Of a stretch of DNA of 64,000 bases, positions 36,101-47,029 are shown piece by piece. The notes below the pieces were generated by a model. The model worked only from the letters and a program-made list of their open reading frames with translations, did no database searches and was not told the origin of the DNA. Position numbers and translations under genes: made by a program. This DNA comes from Neostapfia colusana (Eukaryota; Streptophyta; Magnoliopsida; Poales; Poaceae): NCBI GenBank assembly GCA_030760725.1, contig JASWHV010000005.1, positions 96,680,622-96,744,621 on the forward strand, given 5' to 3'. How positions within the stretch are numbered: position 1 is the first letter of the stretch; the number at the start of each line of letters is the position of its first letter.

Positions 36101-37321
36101 ATGGAAATGGCCGGAACTAGGACCTCACCGTCGACCTAGGCCCGATATCGGCTGTGCTCAGAAAACTTCGAAGAACCGTAACCCTAGCCCATGGTTCTTG
36201 CTGGTTTTTGATCCTAGGTGGTCGTGGCAGGGTGTAGATTGTGTGTGTAGCTCGGTATGCCCGGTGATGATCCAATACCCGTGAATTTTTGGATTTGGTG
36301 GTGGCTCGGTTTTAAGACTACCGAAACTTCCCCGGTGAAATCCTCCCCCGACAGCACGAAATGAAGAACGGTTGGGACCAGAAGGATCAGCACCTCAAGG
36401 CGGTCCTTTCTTGTGTAGATTATCGGGCACGAGAGCGTCTGTGCCGGCCGGATGCCGGCGACCAGAGAGCGGCGATGAAAACGCTTGCGAGCTGAGACGG
36501 CAGTGGGTGGGAGAACGTCGGTCGGCCGGGGCACCGTGAGAACAACCGAGTGGGCGTCGCGCTGGCGTATTGACTCGCGGTTTTCACCGTGCGGTGGCCT
36601 CGTTCACTCGGGCGCAGGAGCAGGAGGTGTCGAGCGCTAATCGCCAGCTGCCAGATGACTCGCCCGAGCTGCCTTCGGCCTTAAGCATGCTGACCAGTGG
36701 GCCCTCCTCTCCCCCCTAATGTATTTTCCATTTTTCATCTCTGTTTTTGCTGAACATATCTCCAGCTACTCACAATTGAATGTGAGACTTAATCACCAAG
36801 TCATAGTTTAAATTTGGTTTCCCATATTTGAACTTTGTTTGGCTAAACTTGCTTCATGTTTAAACTGAAATTCAAATTTGATTTTGAATTATTGCAAATT
36901 TATCTCTTGACAAGATGAACTCCAATGGGGATAAAATTGGTGGGCTAACTTAGAAAAATGTGCTGAGTTTGAACATGAAGCTAACTTTTGAATTTGAGGG
37001 ATGAAAGTTGCCGCAATTTGAATTTACCTTCAAATTGGCCTCTTTTTCAAATACCTCCAAAAGTGCCTCAAAAAGTGTTGGATTTGCATGAAACTTGGCT
37101 TGAACCTTCCCAAGACTTTTCAAGTCCTAGGGGTGAGCTCAACCTCTCATGTTCATGTGTAGAAATCCTACTTTGTGAAAATGAAGGCTTTCCCCTCTAA
37201 TCACTCTTTTGATGGAGGTTACTTGCTCTTCACAATTTTTTCTAAGATATTCACAATAAAAACTGTGGTGTTGTGAGGTGATGAAAAAGTTTTTGCAAGT
37301 CCCTTTTCTTGGGCTTTTACA
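33148..37321 (-). repeat. Element G 5' LTR with mitochondrial insertion (4.17 kb)
   Basis: Plus-strand ends are TGTGGCGGAC and cttttaca; the last part differs from the left copy by a substitution (gggcttttac against gggattttac). After removal of the 324-bp insertion at 33608-33931 it has nearly the length of the left LTR. Each LTR was identical to the other at insertion, so the accumulated differences would date it. Confidence 0.93.
33608..33931 (+). pseudogene. nad5: Nuclear insertion of mitochondrial DNA carrying a nad5 fragment
   Basis: The first 185 bases translate to a stretch of NADH dehydrogenase subunit 5, the complex I proton-pumping membrane protein (includes [20 protein letters not shown]). 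The residues [10 protein letters not shown] fit the plant mitochondrial protein better than the plastid homologue NdhF. Homology ends abruptly after the PTPVS motif; the remaining 140 bases, with a different origin, have no recognised product. The insert replaces five bases (ctagt, 23196-23200 in the other LTR), has no target duplication and is flanked by identical LTR sequence. This is what end-joining repair with organelle DNA filler would leave. It is a non-functional fragment. Confidence 0.88.
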
Positions 37322-37326
37322 CCTCC

Positions 37327-37450
37327 AACCGGCAGTTCGGTGATGACAGGTCTTGGAAGTGGTGATCTCGTGCCAAGGATTGTCACGCCGGCTAGGGGCC
37401 GCCCCTTATGCACGTTGTTCAAAATGTTTTCACAGGCGGTCTTTACTTGA
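37327..37450 (-). pseudogene. Second CACTA gene, 5' part of exon (split by Element G)
   Basis: The minus-strand frame carries a conserved-looking segment (GRPLAGVTILGTRSPLPRP) that joins in frame with 22735-22610 across the Element G insertion. A pyrimidine-rich tract ending in AG (near 37450 on the minus strand) could be a splice acceptor, so this may be an internal or last exon. The first codons overlap an ACCGCCTGTGA subterminal-type motif. The family is not recognised. Confidence 0.5.
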
Positions 37451-37819
37451 AGGAAAAACAGAGGAAAATTATATACGCACACGAACCGAGGAAAAACAGA
37501 GCTCACACGTAAACATAGAGATGGAGCTGGCCATGGCTTCAAAGGGCATACCCAGGGCTGAAAGCTCCCACACGTTGTGGGGTCTGGGGAAGGGAATTTC
37601 TAGGCAGCCTTCCCCTTGCTTATTTTGCAAGGAGGCTGATTCGAAGTGTATTTCACTATTGAAGTCTATGGCCAACTCAAAGCCAATATTTCACTATATG
37701 AATTTTGTTATTTTTTTAAAGCATTCCAACATGTCAAAATTCAAATATTAAAAGAGAAAATTTGTCAAATTAAAATATTAAAGCTTCATTACAATATTAC
37801 AAATATATATAAATATATG
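37451..37819. other. CACTA spacer between TNP2 and the second gene
   Basis: This AT-rich sequence contains a stretch (near 37690-37750) similar to repeats of the right arm at 60070-60120 and 60850-60890. No supported gene is seen. Confidence 0.5.
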
Positions 37820-40800
37820 TCATACATTTTTTCCAGCATTGACATCTTCTCGCATATAGGGTTTCAAATCCTTTTTAATGCTTCTTTCTACGCGCTTGAT
37901 GTTGTCTGGATCGATGAAAAGGTACATATCTTCATATTGATTATATTCCTCTTCATTATCTCCCACATTCTCGACCCCAACAATATTTTGCTTTCCAGAA
38001 ACAACTACGTGCATCTTCTCAGTTCCTAGATCCTATACATAGAAAACTTGTGCAATACGATCGGCGAGAACCCACGGATCATCTTTGTAACCCACTTTGT
38101 TCTAGTCTACCAGTGTCAGCCCGTAGTTGTCCACTTTCACACCATTCTTTCGCCATAATCGAGTTCCCATATTTCCTCTATGAACCCGAAGTATCTGGTC
38201 TTCTGCCCTTGTGGATCATCCTCTATACGAACACCACTATTTTGTGCAACACTCTTATCGTATTTTTCCTTAGTGTAAAATGTGTAACCATTAATATCAT
38301 ATGCTTACCACGATGTCACCAAAGCAAATGGGCCAGAAGCTAACTTCTTCATTGTTGCCACTTCATCAGAGTCTCCATATGATATATTTTTGTCCATTAA
38401 CCATTCAGTGAAACATCTTATGTGTTCTTTCATGATCCAATCCTCTATGCGGCCTTTGTTTTTTCGGCGAAGCTCAATTTCGTGTTCCTCGGTGTACGAC
38501 TCAGCTATTGCGAGCTGTTGTAGTATACCAAAATGGGCACAATGTACTAATTTATAATCCTGAATGATAAAAGTTTTCTTACCCACTTTGCCTGTCCCAC
38601 ATAGTCTACCCTCAGGTACTGGTATAGGCACACCTATCAGCTTTCCATCTTTGATGCAATCAGCGCAACCCTCAGTCACTTCTTCAGTAGTGTATCCTTC
38701 CATAATTGAACCCTTTGGGTGAGCACGTTCCGCACATAACCCTTTAATACTCCTGAATATCTCTCCAACGGAAACATATGATGTAAATATAGTGGCCCCA
38801 ATGCTCTTATCTGATCAACAAGATGTATGATTAGGTGTACATGCATATCGAAAAAGGATGGTGGGAAACACATCTCAAGCTTGCATATAGTATCGACGAT
38901 GTACGTTTTCAAATAGTCTAGGTCTTCCCAAGCTATCACCTTTTCCGATACTGTGTTGAAGAAGTAACACAAACATGTGATGACAACTTTTACATGCTCA
39001 GGTTTGATGACCCTTATTGCAATGGCAAGGAACACTGTTATCATCATGTGACGATCGTGAGAATTATAGCTGAATAAAAACAAGTCTTTCATCGAGACTA
39101 GTTTGTAGATATTGGATTAGAAACTCGTGGGCACTCTGATCCCACGCAAGCATACGCAAATTGCCTTTTTCTCATGTAATGTCAAGTTGTAGCTTGCTGG
39201 GGGAAGGTAATGCTTCCCACTGGCCTTTTATACCGGGTGAAGCTCTGGTCTCATGTCAAGATTTACTAGGTCCATATGTGATTTTAATCCGCCCTTTGTT
39301 TTCCTCGGCATGTCCAGCAAGGTTCCAATGATGCTGTCAAATACATTCTTTGTAACGTGCATCAAATCAATACTATGGAAAATTTCCAGGTTCTTCCAAT
39401 ACGGAAGATACTTGAAAAAAATCGATTTTTTCTTGAAAGCCGTGTCAGTTGTATCACCCAAAGATGAAGTTTTCTTTCTCTTTGTTCCTTTACATTTTTT
39501 GCCCTTACCAAAAGCAACCTGAATGTTCTTGACCATTTCGAACATGAGTTTTCCACTGTAATGTTTTGGTGCAGTATCTTTTTTGACTGTTTTATCAAAT
39601 TGTTGTTTCATCTTCCTATACTTGTGTGTATCAGTCAAGAACCGCCGGTGTCTCATGTACACCGTCTTTCTAGATGAAGTGAGGTACAAAAATCCAGTTC
39701 GATCCACGCACCTTACACAACCTTTCTTCCCTTTCATTTGTCCCGACAATGTAAACAGTATGGGATAATCATGCACGGTAACGACTATCATTGCTCTTAG
39801 TGTGAAATACTCCCGCTTGTACTCATCCCATGTACCTACCCCTTTATGCCATAGTTTTGCCATATCTTCAATTAGAGGTTCCAAGAACACATGAATTTCA
39901 ATGACGGGATGTTTCGGACCTTGTATAAGAATAGATAACAAAATATATTTCCTTTGGTGACACAACCACGTTGGTAGATTGTACATCATTAATACCATGG
40001 GCCATGTGTTGTGTATGCTCATTTTTCACCAAACGGATTTATTTCATCTGTACCCAAGGCAAACCTTACATTTCTGATTTCCTTTGCTAACTCTAGATCT
40101 TGAATATCAAAAATTTTCCACTGGGTTGCATCACCAGGGTGTCGAATATATTTTTCATTCTTCCCGCGCTGCTCAAGAATGCCAACGCATAAGTTCAGCT
40201 TCCCTATGGTTTGAGAACAAACGCTTCAAGCGTTCAATTACTCGAAGGTACCACATCACCAAGGCAGGATTTTTTTCTCTTATTCTTCCCGCCTGCATCG
40301 TCAGAAGTATCGTCATCGTCACCTTCAGGGCCAATAATATTCTTCTTATTCCTCAAGGTCTTATTCATGTTGGTAACATACTGATGATTGTAGTCCTTCT
40401 TGTATCTACTGACACCGCAGATGGGGCATCTAGTTGCGAGCTCATGCTCTTTGCGATACAGAATACAATGGTTCACACAAGCGTGTGTTTTTGTCACACC
40501 TAGTGACATCGAGCAAAGAAGTTTCTTCGCTTTATAAGTGCTTCTGGGCAGTCAATTGAGATTTGGAAGAATTTTTGCCAAAGGATTCAAAAGATCAGAG
40601 AAACTACAATCGGACCATCCGTGTGTGGCTTTCAACTTTAGTAGTTCTAGGACTGCACGCAATGTAGTAAACTCTTTATCACAACCCTTTGATTCATCAT
40701 ATAAGAGCTCCGTCGCCGCATTCTGCAATATCTCTATTTTACTTAAACCTTTACTTGCTCCCATAGAAATCAATAGATGTGGTTCGATGTGACGCAACAT

Positions 40801-41131
40801 CTCCTCACAATCAAACTCATCATCATCCTGATTGTCATACCATAATCAATATGAGCATTATTGTCATCAGAACCTCTCTCATCATTCGTATCTAACTCAC
40901 CATGCTCTGTCCATATTGTGTAGTCTTTTTTGAAACCTCTTTTCACCAAATGAGATTGAATTACTATAGTATATATCCAAGCAATCTTATTTTCATAGTC
41001 GATACATGGACATAATATGTCATCTATCTTTTGCATCTTCGCATGTCTCTTGGACGCTTCAATAAAGTTTGCAACATTTTGAATGTACATAATATCAGGT
41101 CTTGGCATGTTGTACATCCAAGTTTGGCGGT
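37820..41131 (-). pseudogene. TNP2-type CACTA transposase, frameshifted
   Basis: The enzyme family cuts and joins CACTA ends in the nucleus. Minus-strand blocks in order: an N-terminal Transpos_assoc-type segment (TWMYNMPRPD, and CPCIDY with HLVKRGF, 40770-41131); a linker with ELLYDESKGCDKEFT (40552-40800); a zinc-finger-like HACVNHCILYR with CPICGVSRY (40234-40509); the Transposase_21 core (NLPTWLCHQRKYILLS, KGCVRC and IDLMHVTKNVFDS, 39228-40022); a DUF4218-type block (FDMHVHLIIHLVDQI, 38676-39092); and a DUF4216-type tail (38305-38703 continuing to the stop at 37820). The blocks lie in different frames with several stops, some of which could be unspliced introns. The first codons are on the far side of Element H at 59522-59530, where the expected ATG reads TTG. 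Confidence 0.88.
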
Positions 41132-44100
41132 TGTAACACCCCAAAACCTGTTAAAGAGGGGAATTTAAAATTTTTGGACGTATTGCATGTGGTGAAACAA
41201 TTCAAATTCAAACTGGAATTCAAATTTGAATCAGAACAGAAAAGGAAAAGGAAAAGGAAAAAGAAAAATGGCCAGTGGGCCGAAACCCACCTCAGCCGGC
41301 CCAAAGCCCGCGACCGCTTCCCCCTCCCCCTCTCTCTGACGTGCGGGGCCCGCGTGTCATCTACCTCCCCCGCGCGCGCCCAACCGCCACGCTACTTCCG
41401 CGCCGATCGCCGCTGCCATGCCCGATTTTCTTGCTCCGGAGCTGCGACCTCCAGCCCACGCATTGCTGCACATCTAAACCAACCCCTGACGCCCTCCCTT
41501 GCCCATTTAAACGCCGAAATCTGCCCCTTTTTCCTCCCCGATTGGCCCGCCTTAGTTCCCGGTGAGAACCGAAGCTCCCATCGCCGTTTTCCTTCAATCC
41601 TCGTCCGGAATCTCTGATCTAACGGGCTTGTTGTGTTCCACCGCCGCCAGGGAGTCTTGCAGGTGAAGGAAACCCGGTGTTTTGCGCTCTAGACACAGCT
41701 CCGGTGAGCACCGCCGCGTTTTCCCCTCGGACCTCGTCGCCGACCGCCTTCCAGGGCCTCCGAGCTCAAGAAAAACCATGAGGTGAGATCCCCTACCTAC
41801 CCTCTTCCGTTCTATGCCAAGAAATCCAAGTTTTAGGAAGTATAGACTAAAACCCGAAACTCTCCGACGAGATCGCCGCCTCCCGCCGCCGCGCGCCGCC
41901 GGGCAGCGCCGCCCGCACACGGCCAGGGCGACGTGGCCCCATGAGGCCCGTCCATTTTAAATCGTGTGGCCCCGAATAGATCTAACCCGTACCGTTTCGC
42001 ATTATAATCTCAGCCGTCTGTTTTAAATCCAACGGCCCACGTCAGCCCCGCGTTATAAAGGTCAGGAATCTTACGCGCTACCCCCTGGGGATCTCGGAAA
42101 ACACGAGCTAGCCCTAAAAACTTCTGATCTAGCCGCTGGACCTTCAGAAATCCATGTAAATTCATTTAGAAATCAGTTTTAGCCCCTGGACTTAATAAAA
42201 ATTATGAAAACCTCCCTGTTTTGTGTAATTAGGCCCCTGAAAATTTAGGAAATAGTAAAGTAGACCCTGCAGTAGGGTGGATTTGCCCTTTAGACCCTAT
42301 AGGGTATTAAATTCAGAAATTTGAACATATGAGTAGAATTTAAATTCAAATGGTGATGTAAACACATGTGCAAATACAAATGTAAATTTTCCTAGCACTT
42401 GGAAAACATTTAGAATGAGTTGAGAACTGATTTTAGTCTGAAATGAAATCTGACCAAGTGCTGTTTACTTTTATTATTTCTGGAAATTTATTTTTACGCT
42501 AGAAAATAATTCTGAAAATGGGTAAAATAAATTTAATTTGATCCCCATCAGAGAGGAAGTTCAAAGATATTTTATTGAACATTTCAGATCAGAACCTATT
42601 CTGTTTAGGTGATATGTCTTACTATTTTAATATTAAAGTTCACTTTTAGGCATAGAAAATAAATCTGATAATATAGGAAAATAGGTATGCATAATTAGAA
42701 AATGTTACATGAGGTCTCCAAATCCAAAAACTTCAAATTAAGATTTTGTAGAAGATCTGAAAAACCTATTTGGAGTAGGAAATTATCTTTCATGCAAATT
42801 TTGTGGCTAAGAAGTGTATTAATTAAATATAGAGAATTTGTTCAAATTGGAAATTCATATATAGTGTGCAATTAGAAATCTGAATACAAAAGTTAGAAAT
42901 AATATATATATATATATATATATATATTTAAAAGTGCATGTAGGCCTAAAATCAACACATCTAGGGTAACCACGACACTTAAAAATGTGAATGACTTTCA
43001 TATGTATGTATGTGTGGTTTGCATGAGTGGAAGTGTGGACTATGGCTTATGGAATGTTGTTTTCTTTTGCTATGTGTGTATTGGCATGAGTAGAACCAGC
43101 CCTAGAGCAGGTTCTCACCTTTCAAGATCAAGACTTTCCATTCCCAGAGCAGCAGGAAGAAGGCAAGTGTCCTTGACCACTTTGATCCTATACTAGGATG
43201 TGTAGTTAGAATTTAATTGCATTGTCAATTTGGAATATGATACCCAAACTAGGAAGTTTACCTAGATTTTCATTATCTTATTTCCTTGTAGGCTGGATTA
43301 GGATTTATTTTATTATGCCATTTATTTATATACTTATGCTTAGCCATGCTTAGAATTGGATAAGTGGGATATGAGATCATCAACTTATTTACCTTACTCT
43401 TGAATGAGATATTATGAGTTATGTGGAGGTAGGGATCGAGGCAAGTTGGATGATTTGGTTGGTGCTGTGTGCACGAGACTCGGGTTTATGTTTAGTGCTT
43501 GCCTGGATCCTAAGGACCGGTTCATGGAGCATGTAACCTGGCTTTTTCGTGCCAACCACATGCTGAGATGGGGCAGCTTGGCCAATTAATTAGGTGTATC
43601 TCCGACGTAGTATGGGTGTGTGGATGGTGCGTGGAATAGGTGTCAGCTGGACTACCATATGAACCGCAAGGCTCAAGAGGGGGCCATTGCAGCGGGGTTG
43701 GAGCCTCTTGTATGCTGTTAGGGCTGAAACCTCAGTGGGCCTACGCTCATCGGAAATCGCTTTGTAAAGGCCTCGTAGTGATCTCCTGGCTACACACCTG
43801 GAAAGTGTGAACGTGGTTCATGGCCACTAGCATAATGGAGGTTCTGTTAGTCCACCCGGCAACGGGGGATTAAATCACTACATGTGGGTACAGTGGTGCA
43901 AACTCTGCAGAGTCAAAACTGACATGACAGCCGTGCTCACGGTCAAGAGCGGCTTGGACTTATTCATGATTAGAGGATGATAAATTTGGAAGTTGAGGAT
44001 GTTAAGCGGGGATCATAACATTGGAAATGTTGTTATGGTTACTTAATTTTGATGACGGGTTGGGAGATTGGTACCATTTCACCTATGTAGTAATGTAGGT

Positions 44101-44566
44101 GCTTTATAAGCTAAGGTGATAGGTAGGAATTGCGTAGTGCTTTAACCATGAGTTCAACCTCTCCTTGCTCTAGCCATGCATGACATAATTTTCCCACACT
44201 TGCTGAGTACCAACAGTACTCAAGCTTGCTTTTCTGTTGGTTTAAATTGATGCTCAGGCCAAGGGAATGAAGTGGTGTTCAATGACCAAGACTTCGAACC
44301 CGAAGAAGGATTCTAGGTTCACGGAGTCCCCCGGGCAACACCTGTGACAGAGCCCACAAGATTTATATTCCGCTGCTGTTTTATTTACATGTTATGAACA
44401 TATTATCGTCCATCGAGACATTATGCTATGTAAGACATATTTTATATTTGAACTCTTGGCTTGTAATAAATGATGCTTTACTATTTGTCATCACATGTAT
44501 GAGAAAATGATCCTGGCATACATGTGATATTCACTCGTTTGCTCTTTGGAGAAACCGGGTGTGACA
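41132..44566 (+). repeat. Element H 5' LTR (3.44 kb)
   Basis: It runs from TGTAACACCCC to GGGTGTGACA and aligns end to end with the 3' LTR at 56114-59521. Much of the length difference is a longer TA repeat here (42902-42928). A GC-rich block at 41270-41950 gives long spurious ORFs on both strands. A cgttataaag TATA-like site lies near 42054 and a second candidate, atttaaac, near 41506; I cannot tell which is used. Confidence 0.93.
42902..42928. repeat. TA dinucleotide microsatellite
   Basis: An uninterrupted run of about 13 TA units, against only about four in the matching place of the 3' LTR (near 57878). The expansion happened after insertion. Confidence 0.9.
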
Positions 44567-44570
44567 GAAG

Positions 44571-44583
44571 TGGTATCAGAGCC
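44571..44583 (+). other. Primer-binding site of Element H (initiator Met tRNA)
   Basis: TGGTATCAGAGCC lies four bases after the 5' LTR end at 44566. Confidence 0.93.
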
Positions 44584-44789
44584 AAGGTTGCCCGTAGGAA
44601 CGTGAACCTAGGTAGAAATGGACGTATTTAAGGACCCTATGTTCTAAAAAAACTATTTTACAAAAGGTGTGGGTTGAAAGTGTTATTTAATAGGGTCACT
44701 TTATTTGTTTATCTTGCCCCAACTTTTATTCAAAATACAATCATTATTTAATTCTTATCTAACTTGATTTTAAATGCTTTATGTTTTAG

Positions 44790-45599
44790 ATGGTTCGCAT
44801 GGTCTGCACAGCCCGTAAGTCCACCGGAGGGAGAGTTCCTGTAGCTGCCCTTGCCTTGAGGGAGGAGAACCGCCCGGTGACGTACCACTCCTACGGGTTG
44901 GCAGTAGGAGGCTTCTTGCGCCGTCTTCGGCGTATGCTCTACGCCGCCGGCAATGTTGGCAAGCTGATCATACGCTACAGCTCCACCAGGACCATCCAAG
45001 AGAAGCGTGAAGAATGGAGCTCAGAGATGAGGATTATCCATGAAAACCAGCTGCTCAAGATCCACCGCTCTCCAGCTTGTCAGGCGACTCAGGCCGATGC
45101 TGAGAAGGATATGATCTGGGAGGCCATAACCTGCCAGAGTTACATCAACCGTCACCACCTGGACAGGACTGAGTACATGTATGTCCTCCAGCGTGAGATT
45201 GGTATCGTGGAGTACAAGTACCCGCCAGTGCAGCAGGGGACTTCCCACGAGCACATGGACCTGTGCCTGGAGGATGCAGCTATGCTCAGCACTCGACTGC
45301 AGGAGTGCCAGCAGGAGCTTCAGGATGTTCGTGACACCCTGAAGGAGACTGAGGCGTTGCTTCGCGCCAGCTTGAGGACGAGAGAAAGAGGAGATGGGAA
45401 TGAACTGTGTGTCACCGTGAATGACACGTGGACTCCTGACTCCCCAGACCGCTGGGCGAGCAAACGTCGCCGCACTTCTACACCAGCAGCTTCCCCACCT
45501 AAAGCAGAATCAGAGGGCAGCCACAATGATGAGGAAGACCCCGACGAGCCAGCTCAGTGGTACGAGTTGTTAGAATTATTTCCCCTTATTTCCGCATGA
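44790..45599 (+). CDS. Extra pre-gag ORF with a histone H3 tail-like N-terminus
   Basis: An intact 269-codon frame. The first residues read MVRMVC then TARKSTGG, then RVP. With the initiator Met removed (Val at position 2 normally allows this), R2, T6-G13, P16, L20 and A21 fall at exactly the same numbers as in histone H3, including K9 and S10; K4 is V and K14 is R. After about residue 25 similarity ends and there is no histone fold. Residues 36-150 look like a compact unknown domain, 156-198 a coiled coil (LEDAAMLSTRLQECQQEL), 224-228 a basic cluster (SKRRR) that could be a nuclear signal, and 239-254 an acidic stretch. It precedes gag on the same strand; the ATG follows a ttttag that could be a splice acceptor. 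It is not gag, pol or env by any motif I can see. Function is unknown; a chromatin role is inferred from the tail only. Confidence 0.8.
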   Translation: MVRMVCTARKSTGGRVPVAALALREENRPVTYHSYGLAVGGFLRRLRRMLYAAGNVGKLIIRYSSTRTIQEKREEWSSEMRIIHENQLLKIHRSPACQATQADAEKDMIWEAITCQSYINRHHLDRTEYMYVLQREIGIVEYKYPPVQQGTSHEHMDLCLEDAAMLSTRLQECQQELQDVRDTLKETEALLRASLRTRERGDGNELCVTVNDTWTPDSPDRWASKRRRTSTPAASPPKAESEGSHNDEEDPDEPAQWYELLELFPLISA

Positions 45600-45878
45600 T
45601 TATCAAGTAGTCGAGTCAATAACCCTATATTTGCTTATTAGTGTTGGTGTGTGACGTGAGTCGTGGAAGCCATAGGCACCTGTCCACAACCTTGTCTTTA
45701 AGTTGCTTTGTTTTGGTGTGTGAACCCCTATGAATCAATAGTGCATTTATTTTTGCGTGAGACATGACGCTCAAAGATCTATGTGAATGACGGTACCCTC
45801 AATACCGGGTACCCCCGCGCACAGGGTAAAACTTCCTACGGACCTTGCCCCCTCTGCAGGGCCGAGGTTTGAAGGCGC

Positions 45879-46279
45879 CACGTGTCCAGCGGGGCCGGAG
45901 ATCCCCTCTCCACGGAGGATAGCTCCGAGCCTGCCACGTGGCCCAGGAGGCCGGACCTCACCCCCTCTGCAGGGGCGAGCTCCAAAGGCGCCATGTGTCC
46001 AGCGGGGCCGGAGCTCCCCTCCCCTCGAAGGATAGCTCCGGGCCTGCCACGTGGCCTAGGAGGCCGGACCTCGCCCCCTCCGCAAGGGCGAGCTCCGAAG
46101 GCGCCACGTGTCCGGCAGGGCCGGGGCTCTCCCCTTCTCAAAGGATAGCTCCAAGCCTGCCACGTGGCCCAGAAGACCAGACCTCGCCCCCTGCGCGGGA
46201 GTGAGCTCCGAAGGCTCCACGTGTCCGGCGGAGCCGGAGCTCCCCTCTCCTCAGACGAGAGCTCCGGGTCCGACACGTG
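45879..46279. promoter_or_regulatory. Cluster of seven CACGTG (G-box) palindromes in the Element I LTR
   Basis: CACGTG occurs at 45879, 45935, 46048, 46105, 46161, 46218 and 46274, at a spacing close to 56 or 113 bp set by the tandem unit. An eighth site reads CATGTG (near 45992). The cluster lies 400-800 bp upstream of the TATA box. CACGTG is the core site of plant bZIP and bHLH factors (light, ABA and stress responses); actual binding is not shown. Confidence 0.6.
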
Positions 46280-46673
46280 CCAGTAGAGCAGTGCTGCCGC
46301 CCGGCGCGGTAGGCTGCGGGAGTAAAGGCGCGCCATGCCTTTACGGTACAAAGCACTCAAGACCCGCGCCTTCCCGAGACGAAGAGGCGCAGCGCACGCC
46401 TGTCAGGAGGTGCTGTGACCAGTCACAGTCAGGACAGGCATACAGTGTCTGAAGATGCAGGCCATTGAAGGCAGCGAGAAGACCGGACAAGACATGCCCT
46501 GCCGCCCCTGCCATCGCCAACTTTACTACACGCTACACTTAGCCTGAGGCATGGGCAGGGCGGCAGGACGAGGACTTCGACGCCAGCGCCAAGACATAAT
46601 AGCTGGTAGGAAATCACCCCGGGGCCACCTGTCGGGTCCCGGGCCCACCTTGTATGCCGCTCGAGCCACGGAC

Positions 46674-46680
46674 TATAAAA
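46674..46680 (+). promoter_or_regulatory. TATA box of Element I 5' LTR
   Basis: TATAAAA in the context ggactataaaaggctcggg, repeated at 51149 in the 3' LTR and at 11601 in Element B. Confidence 0.75.
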
Positions 46681-47014
46681 GGCTCGGGTAGGCAACGTTA
46701 GCAAAGGTGTGCACTCCAGCCATTCACACCCTTGGGTTCGAACTCTGTGAACTCGCATCCTAGGCATTACTCACCCTCAAGCTCAGTACTCCGGTTCTGG
46801 GCAACAAGCAATACAGCGAGCACGTCTGCTCACCGTGGACGTAGGGTTTTATGCTCCGGCGGCCTGAACCACGTAAAACTCTCCGTGTCAAGCTTCTCCC
46901 TCACTCGTCCCTAACGCTGAAGCTCTCCGCAAGTGTCTAGCCCCTCCGAAAAAGAATCTCCGCGGGCTGCCCAGAGCAGGTCCGGGGGAAGTGTCGACCA
47001 CACACTTCGACATT

Positions 47015-47029
47015 TGGCGCACCAGGAAG
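47015..47029 (+). other. Primer-binding site of Element I
   Basis: TGGCGCACCAGGAAG begins two bases after the LTR end. It differs from the Met-tRNA site of the chromoviruses, so another tRNA primes this element; I do not assign which. Confidence 0.65.

Larger units (their letters stand above)
22736..37321 (-). mobile_element. Element G: Tekay-like Ty3/Gypsy chromovirus, complete but inactive
   Basis: This is a full-length 14.6 kb minus-strand element with both LTRs, polypurine tract, gag-pol, leader and primer-binding site. The 5-bp target duplication CCTCC (22731-22735 and 37322-37326) is perfect. Gag-pol resembles Element A across its length but carries more damage. The 5' LTR at the right contains a mitochondrial DNA insertion that the 3' LTR lacks. 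The element lies in an exon of the CACTA element F. Confidence 0.95.
45788..47012 (+). repeat. Element I 5' LTR
   Basis: Starts TGACGGTACCC (the right copy has TGTCGG) and ends acttcgaca. It contains about four tandem 113-bp GC-rich units at 45870-46285, then a TATA box at 46674 and a transcribed part. It has the same length as the right LTR, with few visible differences, so the insertion is recent relative to its surroundings. Confidence 0.93.

Noticed and set aside
41102..41617. 171-codon ORF at the left end of Element H
   Set aside because: It crosses the insertion junction into the GC-rich LTR, and the right LTR has only broken versions. It is composition, not coding.
44571..44583. tRNA-like sequences as tRNA genes
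   Set aside because: These and the copies at 6354, 18672 and 33133 are short primer-binding sites next to LTRs; no cloverleaf surrounds them.
44790..45599. The H3-like ORF as a real histone H3 gene
   Set aside because: Only the first about 21 residues resemble H3. The histone fold region is absent and the protein is twice as long.
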